In this document: positions 1 through 8,749 of the stretch, piece by piece | How positions within the stretch are numbered: position 1 is the first letter of the stretch | How the letters are laid out: each line of letters opens with the position of its first letter | Source: Marinobacter fonticola | GTDB taxonomy: Bacteria; Pseudomonadota; Gammaproteobacteria; Pseudomonadales; Oleiphilaceae | Length of the DNA stretch: 64,000 bases | Assembly (NCBI RefSeq): GCF_008122265.1 | Contig: NZ_CP043042.1 | Location: 2,914,001-2,978,000, forward strand | Direction: 5' to 3' | Made by a program: the position numbers and the translations under genes | The notes under the pieces: model-generated | What the model was told of the DNA's origin: nothing | Seen by the model: the letters and a program-made list of their open reading frames with translations, nothing else | Database searches by the model: none

Positions 1-18
1 GACGCGTGTCTTGAGCAC
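1..18 (-). CDS. cdsA: Phosphatidate cytidylyltransferase, first six codons only
   Basis: The minus strand at the very start of the window reads GTG CTC AAG ACA CGC GTC, giving MLKTRV, which resembles the usual N-terminus of CdsA (CTP:phosphatidate cytidylyltransferase, an inner-membrane enzyme making CDP-diacylglycerol). It begins 24 bases after the uppS stop, where cdsA lies in most gammaproteobacteria. Only six codons are visible, so the call rests mostly on synteny. Confidence 0.55.
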
Positions 19-42
19 AACAGGGCCCGCTCTTGTTATTTA

Positions 43-867
43 TTAGGTTCTTGAGCCAGTCGCGGCTACTTTCTCGGTCTGGTTATTCTCGATCTGACCT
101 TTCTCGATCTGGCCTTTCTCGAGCTGATCGTCAGTCTGACCAAACCGTCGCTTGCGGCCCGCGTAAGCGTTCAGCGCCGCCAGCATTTCCCGCTCATTGA
201 AATCCGGCCAGTAGACTTCGGAAAAATAGAACTCAGTGTAAGCCAGATGCCACAACAAGAAATTGCTGATGCGCTGCTCCCCGGCCGTACGAATCATTAG
301 ATCCGGCATGGGCAGGTCGCCAATGCACATTCGCTGCTGAACATGATCTTCGGTGATATCCACCGGCTGAAGCAAACCCTTCTTAACCTCTTCCGCCAAC
401 GACCGCGTTGCCTGGGCAATATCCCATTGCCCGCCATAATTGGCGGCAATGACCAGGGTCATGCCGTCATTACCTTCTGTAAGCGCTTCCGCGCGGGCCA
501 TGTGCTCGCGAAGGTTGTCGTTGAACGCCGTTCGGTCGCCGATGATACGCAAGCGAATATTATTGCGGTGGAGCTTTTTGACCTCCCGCTCGAGGGCAAT
601 CAGAAACAGCCGCATCAGCGCCGAGACCTCGTCTTTCGGCCGTCGCCAGTTCTCGCTGCTAAAGGCAAAAAGGGTCAGCACTTCCACCCCGTACCGGGCG
701 CAGGTTTCAACCGATGACCGCACCGCCTTAACGCCGGCCTTGTGGCCCGCCACACCGGCCAACCGGCGCTGTTTCGCCCACCGGTTGTTGCCATCCATAA
801 TAATTGCGACATGCCGAGGCCTGGAGCCCGCTGTCACCGGAATTTCGGCAGTTAGACTGTCCGTCAT
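43..867 (-). CDS. uppS: Isoprenyl (undecaprenyl) diphosphate synthase
   Basis: Cis-prenyltransferase that condenses isopentenyl diphosphate onto farnesyl diphosphate to give undecaprenyl diphosphate, the lipid carrier for peptidoglycan and O-antigen. The hallmark MDGNNRWA motif with the catalytic aspartate lies near residues 24-31. The FSSENWRRP and RTAGEQRISNFLLW blocks and the C-terminal Y-F-S-E-V-YWPDF segment are also present. The start at 867 is preceded by GAGG at good spacing. At 274 residues it is longer than the usual 240-255. The extra tail after GRKRRFGQT is made of five-residue repeats (QLEKG, QIEKG, QIENN, QTEKV) encoded by a 15-bp tandem repeat. It sits between frr and cdsA in the conserved order. 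Confidence 0.96.
   Translation of the reverse strand: MTDSLTAEIPVTAGSRPRHVAIIMDGNNRWAKQRRLAGVAGHKAGVKAVRSSVETCARYGVEVLTLFAFSSENWRRPKDEVSALMRLFLIALEREVKKLHRNNIRLRIIGDRTAFNDNLREHMARAEALTEGNDGMTLVIAANYGGQWDIAQATRSLAEEVKKGLLQPVDITEDHVQQRMCIGDLPMPDLMIRTAGEQRISNFLLWHLAYTEFYFSEVYWPDFNEREMLAALNAYAGRKRRFGQTDDQLEKGQIEKGQIENNQTEKVAATGSRT
71..130 (-). repeat. 4 x 15-bp tandem repeat inside the uppS 3' end
   Basis: Four adjacent units at 71-85, 86-100, 101-115 and 116-130 share the plus-strand core TTCTCGATCTGACCT with one to several differences each. The period is a multiple of three, so uppS stays open and gains a repetitive acidic/basic tail of about 20 residues beyond the catalytic domain. Confidence 0.9.
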
Positions 868-969
868 GCCATCCTCTGATACGTCACGGGGGCGCCAGGT
901 AAAGAGGTGAACGCCCTCACCCTGACAGCCCCCGATAAATTCACTGCGTAAACTACCCGCGCTTAGAGA

Positions 970-1527
970 TCAGACCTCCATGAGGTCGTCTTCCTTCGAT
1001 TTCAGCATCTTCTCGACGTCTGCGATATAGAGGTCCGTCAGCTTTTGGATAGCGTCCTGCCCCTTGCGCTCTTCGTCTTCGGTAATGTCCTTTTCCTTGA
1101 GCAGTTCCTTCAAATCGTTGTTGGCATCGCGACGGGCATTGCGGATGGAAACGCGGCCATGCTCGGCATCCGCCTTGGCCTGCTTGACCATCTCACGACG
1201 ACTGTCTTCGGTGAGCATCGGCATAGGGACGCGAATGACATCGCCGGTGCTGGCTGGATTCAGGCCAAGATCCGACATCATAATGGCCTTTTCGATAACC
1301 GGAATCAGGCCTTTTTCCCAGGGAGCAACCGCCAGAGTGCGCGAATCTTCAACGTTAACAGCGGCGATCTGTTTTAGCGGTGTTTGCTGGCCATAGTAGT
1401 TGACCATCACGCTGTCCAGAATGGCCGGATGAGCACGGCCTGTGCGAATCTTGTTGAAGGCCGAATGCAATGCGTCGAGGCTTTTCTTCATGCGCGTTTC
1501 GGCATCTGACTTAATTTCGTCGATCAC
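970..1527 (-). CDS. frr: Ribosome recycling factor
   Basis: Splits post-termination 70S ribosomes together with EF-G. The length of 185 residues matches the family. The N-terminal block (IKSDAETRMKKSL), the central RTGRAHPAILDSVMVNYYGQQTPLKQ region (given here only as key blocks RTGRA and YYG) and the C-terminal helix (DLYIADVEKMLKSKEDDLMEV, key ADVEKMLKSKE) are all recognisable. The start codon is GTG at 1527 with GAGG eight bases upstream. It lies between pyrH and uppS as in most proteobacteria. A 174-base spacer upstream carries the pyrH tail repeats and a short hairpin at 1644-1664. Confidence 0.97.
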   Translation of the reverse strand: MIDEIKSDAETRMKKSLDALHSAFNKIRTGRAHPAILDSVMVNYYGQQTPLKQIAAVNVEDSRTLAVAPWEKGLIPVIEKAIMMSDLGLNPASTGDVIRVPMPMLTEDSRREMVKQAKADAEHGRVSIRNARRDANNDLKELLKEKDITEDEERKGQDAIQKLTDLYIADVEKMLKSKEDDLMEV

Positions 1528-1643
1528 GTTTAATTCCTCAATTCAGTCCGTTGCCCGGAAAATTCGATAGGATGCTGGGCTGGGCATTCGCGGATTTTCA
1601 ATCGAGCGAATTCTAATCGTCTCGTCCACACAAACCCATACCC

Positions 1644-1664
1644 ATCCCTGGTTCAAGCAGGGAT
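1644..1664 (-). other. Short hairpin after pyrH
   Basis: A perfect 7-bp stem (ATCCCTG at 1644-1650, CAGGGAT at 1658-1664) with a 7-base loop directly follows the 18-bp repeats in the pyrH-frr spacer. There is no T-tract, so it is more likely an mRNA processing or stability element than a terminator. Confidence 0.4.
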
Positions 1665-1718
1665 CTTATTCGATCAGTGTACCTTATTCGGTCAATGTAC
1701 CTTATTCGATCAATGTAC
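1665..1718 (-). repeat. 3 x 18-bp tandem repeat covering the pyrH stop codon
   Basis: Three units at 1701-1718, 1683-1700 and 1665-1682 each read, on the minus strand, as a version of codons G-T-L-(I/T)-E-stop followed by G. The first contains the real end of pyrH. The next two are duplicated, untranslated copies of the same codons including TAA, with one and one or two base changes. Confidence 0.9.
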
Positions 1719-2430
1719 CTTCGGCTTCGCCAACGACGATACGGGTGAGCGCGCCAGATTTGTTCATGTTGAACACCCGAACCGGCATGCTCTGATCCCG
1801 GCACAGACAAATAGCGGTCAAATCCATCACGCCCAGCTTCTTGTCCAAAACCTCATCGTAAGTCAGAACTTCGTATTTCTCGGCTGTTGGATCCTTCACC
1901 GGGTCGGCCGAGTAAACGCCGTCTACTTTCGTAGCCTTCAGAACAACGTCCGCATCGATTTCGATACCACGCAAACAAGCGGCGGAATCAGTGGTAAAGA
2001 AAGGATTACCGGTTCCGGCGCAAAATATTACGACATCTCCGTCCTTGAGGTCACGGAGCGCGCGGCGACGATCGTAATGTTCGACGATGCCGCTCATGGG
2101 GATAGCGGACATAACGCGGGTGCGGATATTGGAACGTTCTAGCGCATCACGCATGGCCAGGCCATTCATCATCGTGGCCAGCATACCCATGTGATCGCCG
2201 GTAACCCGATCCATCCCCGCGGCGCTCAATGCGGCGCCACGAAACAGATTGCCGCCGCCAATGACCAGCCCTACCTGAACACCGATACCGATGAGCGCGC
2301 CGATTTCCAGCGCCATGCGATCGAGCACTTTCGGATCGATCCCGAATTCTTGCTCACCCATCAGCGCTTCACCGCTGAGTTTCAGGAGCACACGTTTATA
2401 TTTAGGCTGGGACTGCGAGTGTTTTGGCAT
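1702..2430 (-). CDS. pyrH: UMP kinase
   Basis: Hexameric bacterial UMP kinase of the amino-acid kinase family, making UDP from UMP plus ATP. Seen in sequence: the N-terminal KLSGEAL phosphate-binding motif, GGGNLFRG, the [15 protein letters not shown] block that binds UMP, and the [16 protein letters not shown] loop. The start is placed at 2430 ([14 protein letters not shown]), giving 242 residues, because a longer frame from 2472 adds 14 residues absent from the family and AAGGGG precedes 2430. The gene ends within the first unit of an 18-bp tandem repeat. It lies between tsf and frr. Confidence 0.97.
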   Translation of the reverse strand: MPKHSQSQPKYKRVLLKLSGEALMGEQEFGIDPKVLDRMALEIGALIGIGVQVGLVIGGGNLFRGAALSAAGMDRVTGDHMGMLATMMNGLAMRDALERSNIRTRVMSAIPMSGIVEHYDRRRALRDLKDGDVVIFCAGTGNPFFTTDSAACLRGIEIDADVVLKATKVDGVYSADPVKDPTAEKYEVLTYDEVLDKKLGVMDLTAICLCRDQSMPVRVFNMNKSGALTRIVVGEAEGTLIE

Positions 2431-2578
2431 GGCGAGGGATCCCCTTACTGGCGTCCAGGCGGACGGTGACAAAGCGGATGCATCATATTCTGAACGCTCC
2501 GAGGCTTATTTGGGCGACGACAGAACATGAGAGATCAGGTACGTTCTGCCCACGGCATGGCGTTACCTGGATCAGGGC

Positions 2579-2634
2579 TGCATGCGAGATAACCCGGTAC
2601 CGAGAGGGCTCGAGGCCAGGCTATCTCGCATGCA
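2579..2634. repeat. Long inverted repeat between tsf and pyrH
   Basis: Arms at 2579-2594 (TGCATGCGAGATAACC) and 2619-2634 pair over 16 bp with a single G-T wobble, around a 24-base loop. It lies in the 250-base tsf-pyrH spacer and would fold as a strong stem in the transcript. No T-tract follows on the minus strand. Confidence 0.75.
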
Positions 2635-2635
2635 A

Positions 2636-2665
2636 CCCGCGCCACACATCGTCGTGTAGCGCGGG
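2636..2665 (-). terminator. GC-rich hairpin after tsf, possible attenuator
   Basis: A 12-bp stem (CCCGCGCCACAC at 2636-2647 with GTGTAGCGCGGG at 2654-2665, one wobble) around a 6-base loop lies 17 bases after the tsf stop, immediately beside the longer inverted repeat. The stem is strong but not followed by a run of T on the minus strand, so termination by itself is doubtful. Partial termination or RNA protection are both possible. Confidence 0.4.
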
Positions 2666-2681
2666 GCTTAAAAAGCCTTTA

Positions 2682-3551
2682 TCAGGCCTTGCCGGTACCT
2701 GCGGCAGCAGCGACTTCGGCAGCAAAATCGACTTCTTCTTTCTCGATGCCTTCACCGACTTCGAGACGGATGAAGCCAATCAAATCAGCGCCGGCAGACT
2801 TCAGCAGAGCGCCAACGGTCTGGTCCGGGTTCTTGACGAACGGCTGCTCGACCAGGCTGTTTTCCTTCAGAAACTTCTGGATACGGCCGGTCATCATCTT
2901 TTCGACGATTTCAGACGGCTTACCTTCCATATCCGGCTGAGCGCGGATGATGTCCTTTTCCCTCTCGACTTCGTCCTGCGGCATTTCTTCCGGCTTGCCC
3001 ACACGCGGATTGACGGCAGCGATGTGCATGGCGATATCGCGGGCGATTTCGGAATTACCGCCGGTCAAAGCGACGATGGAAGCAATTTTATTGTTGCTGT
3101 GGACATAGCCACCAACCACGTCACCTTCAATCTTGACCACGCGGCGAACGGTAATGTTTTCACCAATCTTTTGGACCAGGGCCTGGCGCTTTTCTTCCAG
3201 GTCGCCTTCCATTAGTTTGGCCACATCGCCTTCGCCAGTTTTGACGGCTTGTGCCAGCACATCGTTGGCGAAGTTCATGAAGTTGTCGTCACGGGCGACA
3301 AAATCAGTTTCAGAGTTAACTTCCAGCAGCGTGGCACTCTTGTTGTCATCAGCCACACTCAGTATGGAGACGCCTTCAGCGGCCGTACGGCCTGCCTTCT
3401 TGGCAGCTTTGAGGCCGGAAGATTTGCGCAGCTCGTCAATCGCGTTATCAACACTGCCCTCAGCTTCAACGAGCGCCTTCTTGCACTCCATCATGCCCAG
3501 GCCAGTGCGCTCGCGCAGCTCTTTGACCATTGCAGCGGTAATAGCAGCCAT
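2682..3551 (-). CDS. tsf: Translation elongation factor Ts
   Basis: Guanine-nucleotide exchange factor for EF-Tu. The conserved N-terminal segment [19 protein letters not shown] and the [10 protein letters not shown] motif are present, and the length of 289 residues is typical for gammaproteobacteria. The start at 3551 ([12 protein letters not shown]) is chosen because GAGAGGA lies six bases upstream. The frame open from 3614 adds 21 residues not found in the family, and the in-frame ATG at 3557 touches the ribosome-binding site. The gene follows rpsB after a terminator-like hairpin. Confidence 0.97.
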   Translation of the reverse strand: MAAITAAMVKELRERTGLGMMECKKALVEAEGSVDNAIDELRKSSGLKAAKKAGRTAAEGVSILSVADDNKSATLLEVNSETDFVARDDNFMNFANDVLAQAVKTGEGDVAKLMEGDLEEKRQALVQKIGENITVRRVVKIEGDVVGGYVHSNNKIASIVALTGGNSEIARDIAMHIAAVNPRVGKPEEMPQDEVEREKDIIRAQPDMEGKPSEIVEKMMTGRIQKFLKENSLVEQPFVKNPDQTVGALLKSAGADLIGFIRLEVGEGIEKEEVDFAAEVAAAAGTGKA

Positions 3552-3713
3552 GTTCATTCCTCTCGTTTCAATCTCTGGAAAATGGCGCGCGTAAACTGCG
3601 CCACCTTTGCTCAAATCCTGCCGGACGTTTTATCCAGCCGGGCGAGAGCCTTAACCGTATGACGGTCACCCAATTCACTCGAATCGGGCGAGCATCGTGA
3701 AGACAAACGCTAT

Positions 3714-3739
3714 AAAAAAGGGGGATTCAGCTCCCCCTT
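3714..3739 (-). terminator. Intrinsic terminator/attenuator between rpsB and tsf
   Basis: On the minus strand an 8-bp stem (AAGGGGGA with TCCCCCTT, 3732-3739 and 3718-3725) with a 6-base loop runs straight into six T residues (3714-3719). It lies 37 bases after the rpsB stop. An intergenic attenuator at this place is known in the rpsB-tsf operon of E. coli. This one would set the ratio of S2 to EF-Ts. Confidence 0.85.
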
Positions 3740-3775
3740 CTTCAACGCTGAATCGCTATCAGCCCGTCGCCGGAC

Positions 3776-4513
3776 TTATTCAGCCGCGGGCGCGTCTTCG
3801 CTGACTTCAACGAACTCATCCGCGCCAGTGCCGGACTGGGAGGCTTCGATGCAGGTATCGGCAACCGCTTTAACGTAGATCTGGATGGCGCGAATCGCGT
3901 CATCGTTACCCGGGATCACGTAATCGACACCGTCCGGGTCACTGTTGGTATCGACAACACCGACGACCGGAATACCCAGTTTGTTGGCTTCCTTGATCGC
4001 AATGCGTTCGTGGTCGACGTCGATTACGAACAGTGCGTCGGGCAGGCCGCCCATATCCTTGATACCGCCGATGCCACGCTCCAGCTTATCCATCTCGCGG
4101 GTACGCTCGAGAGCTTCTTTCTTGGTCAACTTATCGAAGGTACCGTCCTGGCTCTGGCTTTCCAGATCACGGTAGCGACGGATGGACTGGCGAATGGTCT
4201 TGTAGTTGGTCAGCATACCGCCCAACCAGCGATGATTGACGTAGGGCTGACCTGCGCGCAGGGCTTCTTCTTTAATAATCTTCGCCGCGGCACGCTTGGT
4301 ACCTACGAACAGAACCTTGTTCTTGCTCTCGGCCAGCTGACGGATGAACTTCAATGCGTCATCCATGGCCGGAACGGTCTGCTCCAGGTTAATGATATGA
4401 ATCTTGTTACGGGCGCCGAAGATGAACTTCGACATTTTCGGGTTCCAGTAGCGAGTCTGGTGACCGAAGTGGGCGCCTGCCTTGAGCAGGTCACGCATGC
4501 TTACCTGAGCCAT
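3776..4513 (-). CDS. rpsB: 30S ribosomal protein S2
   Basis: Structural protein of the small subunit. The N-terminus [27 protein letters not shown] (key block [13 protein letters not shown]), the FVGTKRAA motif, [10 protein letters not shown] and VVDTNSDP all match the family. Its 245 residues are normal, with an acidic C-terminal tail. It heads the operon rpsB-tsf-pyrH-frr-uppS-cdsA and is divergent from map. Confidence 0.98.
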   Translation of the reverse strand: MAQVSMRDLLKAGAHFGHQTRYWNPKMSKFIFGARNKIHIINLEQTVPAMDDALKFIRQLAESKNKVLFVGTKRAAAKIIKEEALRAGQPYVNHRWLGGMLTNYKTIRQSIRRYRDLESQSQDGTFDKLTKKEALERTREMDKLERGIGGIKDMGGLPDALFVIDVDHERIAIKEANKLGIPVVGVVDTNSDPDGVDYVIPGNDDAIRAIQIYVKAVADTCIEASQSGTGADEFVEVSEDAPAAE

Positions 4514-4691
4514 GATATCTACCTATCTTTAACTTTGGGTTAGTCCTCCATGTGTCCAATTGCCCAACCCCGCAGAGTTCAACAGAAGTTCAACTCTAGC
4601 GCGGCACCCTGGGTCAACGTGTCGACACATGTGTGTTTTTGCCGGAGCCCCTCATCACGGGACAACAGCTCCAGCGGGCGCGTTTATACCA
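4514..4691 (-). promoter_or_regulatory. rpsB promoter and long 5' leader
   Basis: In the 507-base divergent spacer to map, the minus strand carries an extended -10 (TGGTATAAA, 4683-4691) followed by a GC-rich discriminator, typical of stringently controlled translation promoters. The resulting leader of about 160 bases contains a hairpin at 4574-4597 (10-bp arms with one mismatch) and an ACATGGAGGACT box about 40 bases before the start. E. coli rpsB has a conserved S2-autoregulated leader, and this region is the likely counterpart. No clear -35 was found. The rest of the spacer up to 5020 holds only the map promoter, which could not be located with confidence. Confidence 0.5.
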
Positions 4692-5020
4692 TAACCAGCC
4701 CTTCAGACGCCACTCATTTGTTACGTAGTTTCCGTAAAACAGGGACTTACACGAAAAGGTTCCAATGGCTATTCGCGGCAAGGCAACCGTGGTTTATGCC
4801 GTCTTTAATTAAGACCGCTGCTCTTAGCAAGCTAACCCGCTCCGGCATCGCCATGTCAGTCGCTGCCGGGGCCTACGATCGCTCGATTTAACAGGCTTTA
4901 TGCTCGATAGACGCGCTGAATACGCTCTGAATAAAGATGATTGCGCTAGCCCTTCCTTGTACCCTGGGAATCAGCTCCCTAAAATAGGCGTTTGATTCGA
5001 ATGAAGGGAAAGCCCCACTG

Positions 5021-5791
5021 ATGCAGGTATCCATTAAGACCCCGGAAGAAATCGAAAAGATGCGTGTCGCCGGCCGGCTGGCAGCGGAAGTTCTCGAAAT
5101 AATTGGCGAACACGTCAAACCCGGCGTTACTACAGAAGAGTTGGACCGCATCTGCCACGATCATATCGTCAACGTGCAAAAAGCGATTCCGGCGCCCCTG
5201 AACTACAAGGGTTTTCCCAAGTCGATCTGCACCTCGGTCAACCATGTGGTCTGCCACGGCATTCCCACCGAGAAGAAAGTGCTGAAGACCGGCGACATCG
5301 TCAATATCGATGTAACGGTCATAAAGGACGAATATCACGGCGATACCAGCAAGATGTACTTTGTCGGCGAGCCCAAGATCGCCGCTGATCGCCTGGTCAA
5401 AATTACGCAGGAATGCCTCTATAAAGGCATGGAGCTCGTTAAACCCGGAGCGCACCTGGGCGACATTGGGCACGTCATTCAGAATCACGCCGAAAAGAAT
5501 CGGTTCTCGGTCGTACGCGATTATTGCGGCCACGGCATCGGCCGGGTTTTCCACGAAGAACCGCAGGTCATGCATTACGGTAAGCCGGGTACCGGGCTGG
5601 AACTGCAGGAAGGCATGACCTTTACCATCGAGCCGATGATCAACCAGGGTAAATACCACTGCAAGCTGCTACCTGATGGCTGGACCGTAGTCACCAAGGA
5701 TCACAAGCTATCGGCGCAGTGGGAACATACGATTCTTGTCACAAGCGATGGCTACGACGTTCTGACGAAAAGGTCCGAAGAGCACTTCTAG
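5021..5791 (+). CDS. map: Type I methionine aminopeptidase
   Basis: Cytosolic dinuclear metalloprotease that removes the initiator methionine. All five metal ligands of the family are visible: D97 and D108 (NIDVTV..YHGDTS), H171 (CGHGIGR), E204 (TIEPMI) and E235 (WEHTILV). The catalytic histidines H79 and H178 are also present. It has 256 residues and no N-terminal zinc domain, as in type Ia. It is divergent from rpsB, the usual arrangement, and followed by glnD after a REP-like element. Confidence 0.97.
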   Translation: MQVSIKTPEEIEKMRVAGRLAAEVLEIIGEHVKPGVTTEELDRICHDHIVNVQKAIPAPLNYKGFPKSICTSVNHVVCHGIPTEKKVLKTGDIVNIDVTVIKDEYHGDTSKMYFVGEPKIAADRLVKITQECLYKGMELVKPGAHLGDIGHVIQNHAEKNRFSVVRDYCGHGIGRVFHEEPQVMHYGKPGTGLELQEGMTFTIEPMINQGKYHCKLLPDGWTVVTKDHKLSAQWEHTILVTSDGYDVLTKRSEEHF

Positions 5792-5836
5792 GGCGATCAC
5801 AGGTTTTAGATCACCGGAGTGCCCTCTAACGTAAGC

Positions 5837-5929
5837 GGGGCCCTATATGGCCCCTTAGAAGCTGAAGCACCTGCGACACGTTCCCCTGGACGCTAGATAC
5901 TTCTGCTTCGGAGCAGCCGCAGGGCTGCC
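5837..5929. repeat. REP/BIME-like element, copy A
   Basis: Two units in opposite orientation in the map-glnD spacer. The left unit is a GC hairpin (5837-5854, GGGGCC around CTATAT) followed by an arm containing AGAAGCTGAAGC. After a 15-20 base spacer the right unit has the arm TTCTGCTTCGGAG followed by a hairpin (5913-5929, GCAGCC-GCA-GGGCTGC). The same arm plus inner hairpin pattern recurs at 11487-11596, 12804-13035 and 17404-17494. In this copy the hairpins lie outside the arms. Confidence 0.7.
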
Positions 5930-6030
5930 AAAATATCACTCATTTGGGTGGGCGTCGGAATCCAATCTATGCCTGTCTATTCCGGCGCGATCTACCCAGC
6001 TCTCAACCAGCCCCCGAGGCCTTGTTTACG

Positions 6031-8700
6031 ATGGCGATTGCCGACGTCCTAGATACCGCCAGCCTGGAATCCCAAATCGCGGAGGCGCCCTCACCCGTGG
6101 GCCCGGCGCGCAAGGCGCTGCGATCCTCGTTCAACAATCACGCCGAATCGTTCAAGACTGGCGCGGATGTACGCGAACTCGTGATGGCGCGGGCATTGAC
6201 CGTCGACCGGGTGCTCGCCCTGCTCTGGAAGCGTTACCCCTTTTCCCAGTCTGACGATATCGCACTGATCGCCGTCGGCGGCTACGGCAGGGGTGAACTT
6301 CACCCGCACTCGGATATCGATCTGCTGATCCTGACCCAGGATGGCATACGGGAGGAGTGGCAGGACGATCTGGCCGCCTTCATTACGCTGCTTTGGGACT
6401 TGCGTCTCGACATCGGCCACAGCGTGCGCAGCATCGAAGAGAGCAAGACCGCCGCCCGAGACGACGTCACCATTCTTACCAATCTGCTGGAAACCCGCAC
6501 CGTCGCAGGCCCGGACAATCTTCGGGCCAAGCTTTCGACAGAGGTCTATTCGGATAGTGTCAGCGACGATCGGGCCTACTTTATTGCCAAACGCGAAGAG
6601 CAGCGCCGCCGCCACGAAAAATACGGCGATACCGAATACAACCTGGAACCCAACATCAAGGGATCTCCAGGCGGACTACGGGACATCCAGACCATTGGCT
6701 GGATCACCAAACGTCACTTTGGGCTGGAATCCATCGCCGATCTGACGCGCTTCAGTATTTTGTCCGAGGAGGAGTACCAAATTATCCTCAGCGGCGAGAA
6801 CTTTCTCTGGCGCCTGCGTTACGGCCTGCAGTTGATTGCCGACCGCAACGAGAATCGCCTGCTTTTTGACCACCAGCGCGCCCTGGCGGAAATGCTTGGC
6901 TATCGCGATAAGGGCAAGCGTCTGGGTGTCGAGATGATGATGCAGGAGTATTATCGTACCGTGCTTGCTCTGGCAGAGCTTGCGGACGTCATTCTTCAGT
7001 ATTATGACGAGGCGATCCTCGGGTCGGATGAGCAAGAGGATATCCGGCCGCTGAACAAGCGCTTTCAGATTCGGAACCGTTATATCGAGGCCATCAACAA
7101 CCAGGTTTTTGCTTACGCACCCTACGCGCTAATGGAAATCTTCGTGTTGATGGCGCAGAACCCCGGTATCCGGGGCATCCGCGCGAAAACGATCCGCTCC
7201 CTGCGTGCCCACCGGCACTTGATCGACGATGCCTTCCGCTCCGACTTAGCGGTAACGACCCTGTTCATGGAATTGCTGCGCACGCCTCACGCGCTGGACC
7301 AGACGCTCTCTTTCATGAAGAAATACAACGTGCTGGGTCGTTATCTGCCAGAATTCGGGCAGATTATCGGTCAGATGCAGTACGACCTGTTCCACATCTT
7401 TACGGTAGACGCCCATACCTTGCGCGTGATCCGCAACATGGTTCAGATGCGCAGCGAAGAAGCGCTGACGAACTTCCCGCTGGCCTCTCGCTTAATCCAT
7501 CGTCTGCCCAAGCTGGAAAACCTGTATATTGCCGGGCTCTATCACGACATTGCCAAGGGCCGGGGCGGCGATCACTCGGAGTTGGGCGCGGAGGAAGCGA
7601 TTGCTTTCTGCGAACGCCATCATCTGAGCCAGCGCGATACCCAGCTCATTGCCTGGCTCGTTGAAAATCACCTGCTGATGTCCATGACGGCCCAGCGCAA
7701 AGACATTTCCGACCCGGACATCATTCATGCATTCGCCCGGGCTGTGCCCAGCCAGGTCCATCTGGACTACCTCTACGTGCTCACGGTCTGCGATATCAGC
7801 GCGACCAATCCCAAGCTTTGGAATACCTGGCGCGCATCCCTCCTTCGCCAGCTCTACATTGAAGCCAAGCGGGCGCTACGCCGGGGCACAGAAACCCCTA
7901 TAGATCGCAATGAGTGGATCCAGGCCACCCAGTCGGAAGCCCGTGAAATCCTGCTGGCCCAAAACATCTCCGATGAACAAATCGATACCGTTTGGGATGT
8001 GATGGACGAGGACTATTTCTTACAGGACTCCACCGTCGACATCGCGTGGCAAACCGCAGCCATTATCCGCCACGGCGACAATCCGGACCCGCTAGTGATG
8101 ATTCGCGATACCCGCGGCGGCCCGACCGACGGCTATTCCCAGATTGTGATCTATATGAAGGATCGCGCCGCCCTGTTTGCGGCGACCACGGCGGTCTTCG
8201 AGCAGCTCAACCTGAACATCGTCGACGCCCGCATCAGCAGCAGCCAAGATCCCTATTCTATCAGCGCCTATGTCGTGCTCGATGAACGGGGACAGCCACT
8301 AGGCAAAGACCAGGCACGCAAGGAACGGGTACGCGAACGGTTGGTAGAAGAGCTGGATGACCCCGAAGACTACCCGGACATCATCCACCGCCGCACACCA
8401 CGGCAACTTAAGCATTTCTCGTTCCCGACCCAGGTGACCTTCTCCAACGATACGGTAAACCAGCGCACGGTGATGGAGATGATCACGCCTGACCGGCCCG
8501 GCCTGCTAGCCCGCGTCGGCCGCATCCTACTCGACCACGGCGTGCGTCTCACCAATGCCAAAATCGCTACCCTGGGCGAGCGCGTCGAGGACGTGTTTTT
8601 TGTCACCGACGATAAAGGCGCGCCGCTGAGCGACCCGGCCACCTGTCAGGCCCTGCAGGATGATCTATGCCGCCAGCTCGACGAAAGCGTTGGCATGTAA
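6031..8700 (+). CDS. glnD: Bifunctional uridylyltransferase / uridylyl-removing enzyme
   Basis: Nitrogen sensor that uridylylates PII proteins when glutamine is low and removes UMP when it is high. Domains in order: nucleotidyltransferase with GGYGRGEL (about 83-90) and the metal-binding D95/D97 pair; a helical domain; an HD hydrolase domain (YHDIAKGRGGDHSELG, about residue 505); and two ACT domains (about 705-775 and 814-885) that bind glutamine. The start at 6031 gives 889 residues, the usual length. A frame open from 5944 would add 29 non-conserved residues. The stop is 50 bases before dapC. Confidence 0.95.
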   Translation: MAIADVLDTASLESQIAEAPSPVGPARKALRSSFNNHAESFKTGADVRELVMARALTVDRVLALLWKRYPFSQSDDIALIAVGGYGRGELHPHSDIDLLILTQDGIREEWQDDLAAFITLLWDLRLDIGHSVRSIEESKTAARDDVTILTNLLETRTVAGPDNLRAKLSTEVYSDSVSDDRAYFIAKREEQRRRHEKYGDTEYNLEPNIKGSPGGLRDIQTIGWITKRHFGLESIADLTRFSILSEEEYQIILSGENFLWRLRYGLQLIADRNENRLLFDHQRALAEMLGYRDKGKRLGVEMMMQEYYRTVLALAELADVILQYYDEAILGSDEQEDIRPLNKRFQIRNRYIEAINNQVFAYAPYALMEIFVLMAQNPGIRGIRAKTIRSLRAHRHLIDDAFRSDLAVTTLFMELLRTPHALDQTLSFMKKYNVLGRYLPEFGQIIGQMQYDLFHIFTVDAHTLRVIRNMVQMRSEEALTNFPLASRLIHRLPKLENLYIAGLYHDIAKGRGGDHSELGAEEAIAFCERHHLSQRDTQLIAWLVENHLLMSMTAQRKDISDPDIIHAFARAVPSQVHLDYLYVLTVCDISATNPKLWNTWRASLLRQLYIEAKRALRRGTETPIDRNEWIQATQSEAREILLAQNISDEQIDTVWDVMDEDYFLQDSTVDIAWQTAAIIRHGDNPDPLVMIRDTRGGPTDGYSQIVIYMKDRAALFAATTAVFEQLNLNIVDARISSSQDPYSISAYVVLDERGQPLGKDQARKERVRERLVEELDDPEDYPDIIHRRTPRQLKHFSFPTQVTFSNDTVNQRTVMEMITPDRPGLLARVGRILLDHGVRLTNAKIATLGERVEDVFFVTDDKGAPLSDPATCQALQDDLCRQLDESVGM

Positions 8701-8749
8701 CCGCCCCCAGACAACACTCGTCCATAGAGACCGCTTCCCGAGACTCGCC

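Noticed and set aside
440..910. 156-residue plus-strand ORF overlapping uppS
   Set aside because: It lies wholly antisense to a firm uppS, is arginine/serine-rich as shadow frames in GC-rich genes are, and has no ribosome-binding site or family motif.
2424..3215. 263-residue plus-strand ORF across the tsf-pyrH spacer
   Set aside because: It is mostly antisense to tsf, and its translation has no domain. The long frame follows from the GC-rich complement.
4550..4891. 113-residue ORF in the rpsB-map spacer
   Set aside because: It covers the rpsB leader and promoter region, has no ribosome-binding site and no recognisable sequence.
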